From CALMEC01 sp964531025 (GTDB taxonomy: Bacteria > Actinomycetota > Thermoleophilia > Miltoncostaeales > Miltoncostaeaceae), in NCBI GenBank assembly GCA_964531025.1, contig CAZHDY010000001.1, positions 1,426,001 to 1,490,000 of the forward strand: DNA of 64,000 bases, in the 5' to 3' direction. The translations under genes were made by a program, and so were the position numbers. Shown here one piece after another: positions 58,856 to 64,000 of the stretch (within the stretch, counting starts at the first letter, position 1; the number at the start of each line of letters is the position of its first letter). The notes beneath the pieces are model-generated. The model saw nothing but the letters and a program-made list of their open reading frames with translations, was not told the DNA's origin and did no database searches.

Positions 58856-59956
58856 ATGCGCCTCACATGCCAACGCGATGAACTCGCCGGGAAGCTCGCC
58901 CTCGCCGGCCGGACCGCCTCGTCCAAGAGCACGATCCCGATCCTCGGTCAGGTTCTTCTGACCGCCGAGGACGGTGCTGTGCTGCTGTCCTCGACGGACA
59001 TGGAGCTCTCGCTCCGCGTCCCCGTCGACGCGACCATCGCCGACGCCGGTGCCGTGGTCGTACCGCGTCTGGCCACCGACATCGTGCGCACGCTGGCCGA
59101 CGGCCAGGTGGAGCTCGAGCACCGCGCCAACGAGGGCGTCGTATCCCTCTCCGGTGGACAGTCCTCGTTCACGCTGAACTGTCTCCAGGCGTCCGAGTTC
59201 CCCGATCTCCCCGCGGATACGGGTGACGGCATCACCATGCCGATCGAGCCGTTCGTGCTCACGGCCGACCACGTCGCACGCGCCGCCTCACGGGACGACA
59301 CCCGTCCGGTGCTCACCGGTGTGCTCCTGCGCCTCGGTCCCGACGGCATCACGATGGTCGCCACCGACTCATATCGCCTGGCCGTGATGCAGACCCCGCT
59401 CGAGAATCCTCCGGCCGAGACACGCGAGGCCATTGTGCCCGCCCGCGCCCTCCAGGAGGCATCACGCCTGGCCACGGCCATGAAGGCCACCGAGATCGAG
59501 GTGGTCCTGGGTGAATCGCAGGCCACATTCCGCATCGGCGCCGCGCGCCTCATCAGCCGCCTCATCGACGGACAGTTCCCCGACTACCGGCAGCTGGTGC
59601 CGGACCAGTTCGAGCACGAGGTCGTCTTCGACCGGGCCGAGCTCGCAGCGGTGCTGTCACGTATCGGTGTGCTCGCACAGCGCAGCGCTCCGGTCCGTCT
59701 CGCGTTCGAGCAGGGACAGGTCACCGTCTCCGCAACCAGCGAACAGTTGGGCGAGGGTCACGAGTCGCTTCCGGTCGCCTACAGCGGTGAGGCCTTCGAG
59801 ATCGGTTTCAACGCCGAGTTCCTGCGGGACGGGGTCGAGCACGTGAGTGGCGACGAACTGCGCGTCGGCCTCATCAGCCCGCTACGACCCGGACTTCTGC
59901 GAGGAGGCGATGATGGGTATCGCTACCTCCTCATGCCCATCCGTCTCAACGCCTGA
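58856..59956 (+). CDS. dnaN: DNA polymerase III beta subunit (sliding clamp)
   Basis: A 366-residue clamp starting MRLTCQRDEL, which matches the usual MKLTxxRDxL start. An upstream in-frame ATG at 58820 would add 12 residues but spans the -10 box. Three clamp domains are recognisable: ASSKSTIPILGQVLL (about 21-35), TRPVLTGVLL near 142 and the C-terminal YSGEAFEIGFNAEFL and LISPLRPGLL. The end is YLLMPIRLNA, the typical M-P-hydrophobic-R/K tail. It overlaps recF by about 45 bases. Confidence 0.96.
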   Translation: MRLTCQRDELAGKLALAGRTASSKSTIPILGQVLLTAEDGAVLLSSTDMELSLRVPVDATIADAGAVVVPRLATDIVRTLADGQVELEHRANEGVVSLSGGQSSFTLNCLQASEFPDLPADTGDGITMPIEPFVLTADHVARAASRDDTRPVLTGVLLRLGPDGITMVATDSYRLAVMQTPLENPPAETREAIVPARALQEASRLATAMKATEIEVVLGESQATFRIGAARLISRLIDGQFPDYRQLVPDQFEHEVVFDRAELAAVLSRIGVLAQRSAPVRLAFEQGQVTVSATSEQLGEGHESLPVAYSGEAFEIGFNAEFLRDGVEHVSGDELRVGLISPLRPGLLRGGDDGYRYLLMPIRLNA

Positions 59957-61085
59957 CGACACCACGTCCGCCTGGTGCGTCCGACACCTGGAGGTGTCGG
60001 ATCTGCGTTCCTGGCATCGGTTGTCGCTGGATGTGGGCCCCGGCCTCATCGTGATGAGCGGACCGAACGGCGCCGGCAAGACATCGATCGTCGAGGCCGT
60101 CGCGTTCGGGCTCGTCGGTGTGTCACCCCGTACGGCGCGTGAGGCGGAGGCCGTCCGTCATGGCTGCACCGCTCTCCATGTCGCTCTGGACGTCGACTCG
60201 CCGACCGGATCCCAGAACCGGGAGATGGGCTATCAGCCGCGGGTGGGTCGTCGACTCCGGATCGACGGGGTGCCGGTGCGTTCGCTTGGCCAGTGGCGTG
60301 CCTCCGGATCACTCCTGGTCTTCCTTCCGGAGGAACTGCGTGCGGTGAAGGGACCGCCCGCCGCCCGCCGCCGCGTCGTCGATCGCCTCATCGAGGGACT
60401 TGATCCCTCGTACATCACGACGTCCGCCTCGTACGGATCGGCGGTCAGCCAGCGCAACGCCCTGCTGAAGCGGATCCGCGCCGGGCACACGGGTGTCGCC
60501 GGCCTCGGTCCCTGGGACACCGCCGTCGTCGAGCTGGGAGCCCGGATCTCGTCCGCGCGGCGCGCGGCCGTCGCCGAACTGGATCCCCTCTTCAGGATCT
60601 GGATGGACCGCCTGGGCGGCGGAGACGATGCGCGCCTCGCCTGGGAACCCTCACCTCATGCGCTCCTGGACGTCGATCCCGAGGACTTCGAGGCGACACT
60701 CGCGGATCTCATCTCCGAGACCCGCGACCGTGACCTGAACGCCGCCCAGACCCTGTCGGGGCCGCACCGCGACGACCTCTGGATCGGGATCGCCGATCAG
60801 GACCTGCGGCGCACCGGTAGCCAGGGCGAGCAGCGCACGGCGGTCCTCGCCCTCCTTCTCGCCTGCCGTGATCTCCTGACCAGCCGTGCCGTCCCCCCCA
60901 TCGTGCTCCTGGACGACGTCCTGAGCGAGCTCGACCCCGAGCGCCGGCGGCGACTGCTGGATGCCGTCCGCGACACCGGCCAGACATGGGTGACGAGCGC
61001 CGATCCCGATGCGGCGGCGCTCGCCGCCTCGGCCGGTGCCGCACACGTCCTGAACGTGAGACGGGGGGAGATCGATGTCTCCTAG
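59910..61085 (+). CDS. recF: DNA replication/repair protein RecF
   Basis: A 391-residue ABC-type ATPase that loads RecA at gaps. Walker A is GPNGAGKT (51-58), the RecF signature is near LSGPHRDDLWIG, and Walker B with D-loop is PPIVLLDDVLSELDPERRRRLL near 330. Two consecutive ATG codons (59910 and 59913) follow AGGAGG; either may be used. They lie inside the 3' end of dnaN, so the genes are co-translated. The N-terminus is about 20 residues longer than usual before VRHLEVSDLRSW. Confidence 0.93.
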   Translation: MMGIATSSCPSVSTPDDTTSAWCVRHLEVSDLRSWHRLSLDVGPGLIVMSGPNGAGKTSIVEAVAFGLVGVSPRTAREAEAVRHGCTALHVALDVDSPTGSQNREMGYQPRVGRRLRIDGVPVRSLGQWRASGSLLVFLPEELRAVKGPPAARRRVVDRLIEGLDPSYITTSASYGSAVSQRNALLKRIRAGHTGVAGLGPWDTAVVELGARISSARRAAVAELDPLFRIWMDRLGGGDDARLAWEPSPHALLDVDPEDFEATLADLISETRDRDLNAAQTLSGPHRDDLWIGIADQDLRRTGSQGEQRTAVLALLLACRDLLTSRAVPPIVLLDDVLSELDPERRRRLLDAVRDTGQTWVTSADPDAAALAASAGAAHVLNVRRGEIDVS

Positions 61086-61602
61086 GAGGCGCTATCGTCG
61101 CGATCCCGTCGATGTCGCGAGCCGGCTCACCCGCTACACGCGCGTGCCGGGCGGGGCACGGTCCGAGATCGGTCGACTTCGTGCCGCATGGTCGGAGGTG
61201 GTGGGCGAGGACGTCGCCCGGCAGGCGGTCATCGTGCGTCTCAGCCGTGCCGGGGTCGTGGCGGTGGCCTGTGCATCGGGCGCCTGGGCACAGGAGCTCA
61301 GCCTGCGATCGGAACGCCTTCTCTCCTCACTGACGCGGGCCGTCCCGGATGTCACCGTGACAGGCATCCGTTTCGTCATCGGCGACCACGTCATGCCCGC
61401 GGACACCGCTTCCGAGGAGCCCCGGGATGTTGTTCCGACGGACCGCGATCGGGCGGCGGCGGAGGCCGAGATACCCGAGCTCGACGATCATGAGCTGAGG
61501 GCGCTCCTGGTCCGTGCGCGAGCCGCCCGAATCGCACTCGAAAGACAACGAAAATCCCTGCAAAAACCGAGAAAACCGGGGCGTCGCAGCCGACGAGGTT
61601 GA
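61075..61602 (+). CDS. dciA: DUF721 (DciA-like) protein
   Basis: A 175-residue basic protein with the DUF721 core at about 30-100 (AAWSEVVGEDVARQAVIVRL, split AAWSEVVGEDVA and RQAVIVRL, then ASGAWAQELSLRSERLL). DciA is the ancestral loader/operator of the replicative helicase DnaB, so its place beside dnaA, dnaN and recF makes sense. ATG 61075 overlaps the recF end by 11 bases. The C-terminus is a lysine/arginine-rich tail (KSLQKPRKPGRRSRRG). Confidence 0.88.
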   Translation: MSPRRRYRRDPVDVASRLTRYTRVPGGARSEIGRLRAAWSEVVGEDVARQAVIVRLSRAGVVAVACASGAWAQELSLRSERLLSSLTRAVPDVTVTGIRFVIGDHVMPADTASEEPRDVVPTDRDRAAAEAEIPELDDHELRALLVRARAARIALERQRKSLQKPRKPGRRSRRG

Positions 61603-61608
61603 TAGCGT
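61603..61608 (+). promoter_or_regulatory. -10 box of gyrB (TAGCGT)
   Basis: TAGCGT right after the dciA stop gives a leader of about 22 bases. The leader contains AGGAG five bases before the GTG at 61637. Confidence 0.45.
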
Positions 61609-61636
61609 TCGCTGGTCCCCCTTCCTTTAGGAGACC

Positions 61637-64000
61637 GTGACGACGTCCAACGACACAGCCACCGCTTCCGCGAGCTACGACGCCCAGGACATCACCGTCC
61701 TCGAGGGCCTTGAAGCGGTCAGAAAACGCCCCGGAATGTACATCGGGGACACCACCCATCGCGGCCTCCACCACCTTGTGTACGAGATCGTCGACAACAG
61801 CGTCGACGAGGCCATGGCGGGTTACTGCGACCACATCGAGGTCACGCTCCACCCCGACGGTTCGTGCACCGAATCCGACAACGGTCGTGGCATCCCCGTG
61901 GCGACCATGGACGGGCAGGACGGCAAGAGCGCCCTGGAGGTCGTCCTCACCGTGCTCCACGCCGGTGGCAAGTTCGGTGGCGAGGGCTACAAGGTGTCCG
62001 GTGGGCTCCACGGCGTCGGCGTGTCGGTCGTGAACGCGCTCTCGGAGGAACTCCGCGCCGAGATCCATCGTGACGGGTACGTGTGGCGCCAGATCTACCG
62101 CGAGGGCGGTCACGCCGAGGGCCCGATCGAGCGGGGTGAGCCCTCGGACCGTACGGGTACACAGATCTCCTTCAAGCCGGATCCCGCGATCTTCCCGGAT
62201 CCCGAGTTCGACTACGACACGCTCGCGCAGCGGTTCCGTGACACGGCGTTCCTCACCAAGGGCCTCACCATCCACCTGGTGGACGAGCGGGGCGAGGGCC
62301 GGTCCGACACCTTCTTCGCCGAGGGCGGCATCGTCGATTTCGTGCGTCACATCAACGAGCGCGGCCGGGACGCCATCCAGAAGGACGTCGTCTACTTCGA
62401 GGCGGAGGGACCCGAGGGACAGATCGAGGTCGCCATGCAGTGGACCGGCGGCTTCACCGAGGCCGTCCACAGCTACGCGAACAACATCAACACCCACGAG
62501 GGCGGTACCCACCTCTCCGGTTTCCGCACGGCCCTGACGGGAACGATCAACGCGTATGCCCGTGAGAAGGGCTTCCTCAAGGAGAAGGAGGACAACCTCG
62601 ACGGTGCCGACACCCGCGAGGGCCTCACCGCGATCATCGCCGTCAAGCTCCGCGAACCGCAGTTCGAGGGCCAGACGAAGACGAAGCTCGGCAACTCCGA
62701 GATCCAGGGCTTCGCGGCGCGCGTAGTCAACGAGCGCTTCCGCGAGTACCTCGAGGAGCACCCGGCCGAGGCCAAGATCATCTGCAACAAGGCGATCTCG
62801 GCCGCGCAGGCCCGACTTGCCGCGCGTAAAGCACGTGACCTCGCCCGCCGCAAGGGTGCTCTCGACACGGCACTGCCCGGGAAGCTCCACGACTGTTCCG
62901 ACCGCGACCCCGAGGGGACGGAGCTCTTCCTCGTGGAGGGTGACTCCGCCGGTGGCTCCGCGGTCCAGGCGCGCCAGGCCAGCTTCCAGGCGATCCTGCC
63001 CCTGCGCGGAAAGATCATCAACGTCGAGAAGGCCCGTTTCGACAAGGTTCTCTCCAACACCGAGATCCAGGCGATCATCGGCGCGATGGGCACCGGCATC
63101 GGCGAGGAGTTCAACCTCGGCAAGGCCCGGTACCACAAGCTCATCCTGATGACGGACGCCGACGTCGATGGCGCCCACATCCGCACCCTGATCCTGACGT
63201 TCCTGTTCCGGCACATGCGCGAGCTCATCGAGGCCGGCTACGTCTACATCGCCTGCCCGCCGCTCTACAAGGTGAAGCAGGGCAACCAGGAGCAGTACAT
63301 CGAGAAGGAGCCGGACCTCGAGGACTGGCTGCTCGACCGCAACGCCTCCGACATCCAGGTCCACCCGGTCGACGGTCCTGCCGTCGCGATGTCGAAGTCG
63401 CGCTTCCAGCGCTACCAGCGCCTGTTGCGCGAGCACGACGGCTGGGCCGCTGCTCTTCGCGGGACATACGGACACGGTGTCACCGACTTCCTCCAGGTCA
63501 CGGGACTCGTCGAGCTGGAGCCGGCCGACCTCGACGCGCTCGCCGACGCGGTGGCGCGTGCCACCACGTCCACCAGCACCCTCTCGGTGGTGTCGAAGGA
63601 CGAGGAGCGGGGTGTCGTCCAGGCACGTTCGGTCGAGACCCGCACCGGTGAGGCCCGTACGGCATCCATCCCGCTCGACATCTTCCAGGCGCGTGACCTT
63701 GTCAAGCTGCGTCAGTCCCGCGCCGCCCTGCGTGAGCAGGTGGGCGATGCGCCCTTCGTCGTGCGTCGTGGCGCGCGTTCCCGTGACGCCGCCACCTTCG
63801 ACGAACTGGCGACGACGATCCTCGACCTCTCACGTGAGGGCATCCAGCTGAGCCGTTTCAAGGGTCTCGGCGAGATGAACTACGAGCAGCTCTGGGAGAC
63901 CACCATGGACCCCGAGCGGCGCATCCTTCAGCAGGTCGATCTCGAAGACGCGCTGGCGGCCCACGATCTCTTCTCCGTCCTCATGGGTGACCAGGTCGAG
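61637..64000 (+). CDS. gyrB: DNA gyrase subunit B (partial, C-terminus outside)
   Basis: 788 residues are present up to the window edge; only about the last 15 should be missing. GHKL ATPase: LEAVRKRPGMYIG, EIVDNSVDEA, DNGRGIPV, GGLHGVGVSVVNALS. Toprim: VEGDSAGGSA (Glu434, Asp436) and DADVDGAHI (Asp509, Asp511). QLSRFKGLGEMNYEQLWETTMDP follows only near residue 740. About 150 residues (roughly 575-735) are inserted between these, as in E. coli GyrB; B. subtilis and mycobacterial GyrB lack them. GTG 61637 follows AGGAG by five bases. gyrA should lie downstream. Confidence 0.96.
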   Translation, partial: MTTSNDTATASASYDAQDITVLEGLEAVRKRPGMYIGDTTHRGLHHLVYEIVDNSVDEAMAGYCDHIEVTLHPDGSCTESDNGRGIPVATMDGQDGKSALEVVLTVLHAGGKFGGEGYKVSGGLHGVGVSVVNALSEELRAEIHRDGYVWRQIYREGGHAEGPIERGEPSDRTGTQISFKPDPAIFPDPEFDYDTLAQRFRDTAFLTKGLTIHLVDERGEGRSDTFFAEGGIVDFVRHINERGRDAIQKDVVYFEAEGPEGQIEVAMQWTGGFTEAVHSYANNINTHEGGTHLSGFRTALTGTINAYAREKGFLKEKEDNLDGADTREGLTAIIAVKLREPQFEGQTKTKLGNSEIQGFAARVVNERFREYLEEHPAEAKIICNKAISAAQARLAARKARDLARRKGALDTALPGKLHDCSDRDPEGTELFLVEGDSAGGSAVQARQASFQAILPLRGKIINVEKARFDKVLSNTEIQAIIGAMGTGIGEEFNLGKARYHKLILMTDADVDGAHIRTLILTFLFRHMRELIEAGYVYIACPPLYKVKQGNQEQYIEKEPDLEDWLLDRNASDIQVHPVDGPAVAMSKSRFQRYQRLLREHDGWAAALRGTYGHGVTDFLQVTGLVELEPADLDALADAVARATTSTSTLSVVSKDEERGVVQARSVETRTGEARTASIPLDIFQARDLVKLRQSRAALREQVGDAPFVVRRGARSRDAATFDELATTILDLSREGIQLSRFKGLGEMNYEQLWETTMDPERRILQQVDLEDALAAHDLFSVLMGDQVE

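Noticed and set aside
58820..58856. ATG 58820 as dnaN start
   Set aside because: The extra 12 residues overlie the -10 box and are absent from the normal DnaN N-terminus.
61391..63475. 694-codon minus-strand frame opposite gyrB
   Set aside because: Mirror frame of a conserved GyrB; no motif of its own.

Overview
This window is GC-rich, densely packed bacterial DNA of actinobacterial type. Gene order, GTG-biased starts, DnaA boxes close to TTGTCCACA and perfect parS sites all fit. An LppX-type lipoprotein, a lone DUF151 nuclease and an ATPase gene beside dnaA make a deep-branching actinobacterium (Thermoleophilia-like) my best guess, but the sequence alone does not prove the class.

Layout. 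1-10363: mostly leftward envelope genes (membrane proteins, a DUF2079 protein, a flippase-like protein, a substrate-binding protein, a GerMN/L,D-transpeptidase, a DPM1-like glycosyltransferase, a TetR regulator, a degenerate M28-fold membrane protein). 10461-13117: rightward trehalose-6-phosphate synthase and a lipoprotein. 13945-41390: a large surface-polysaccharide locus with glycosyltransferases, two Wzy/WaaL-like ligases, a phosphoglycosyl transferase, an ATP-grasp enzyme, a Wzz-like protein, two PQQ-type beta-propellers, a MurJ-family flippase, GT39 and GT2 enzymes and a UDP-glucuronate decarboxylase. It is split at 20700-25815 by a repeat block, a DUF4143 ATPase cassette, an inverted-repeat element and a GGDEF/HD-GYP protein. 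41387-44649: ABC ATPase, MarR regulator and MFS efflux pump. 44773-49781: tatC/tatA, chorismate mutase, tRNA-Ile, an SDR remnant, a DUF151 nuclease and an orphan HsdR-like nuclease. 50394-64000: the replication-origin region, with parB-parA-rsmG-jag-yidC-yidD-rnpA-rpmH leftward and an ATPase gene, dnaA, dnaN, recF, dciA and gyrB rightward.

Two themes run through the window. First, genes are tightly coupled: over 20 junctions share the 4-base overlap GTGA/ATGA/TTGA, and in one case apparently CTGA. First genes of transcription units often have a TANNNT -10 box only 6-8 bases before the start codon, which predicts leaderless mRNAs. Second, four long intergenic blocks (615-1055, 13228-13925, 20700-21135, 57918-58392) belong to one mosaic family of palindromic repeats that I do not recognise; one lies between dnaA and dnaN. 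This family is the best candidate here for something undescribed.
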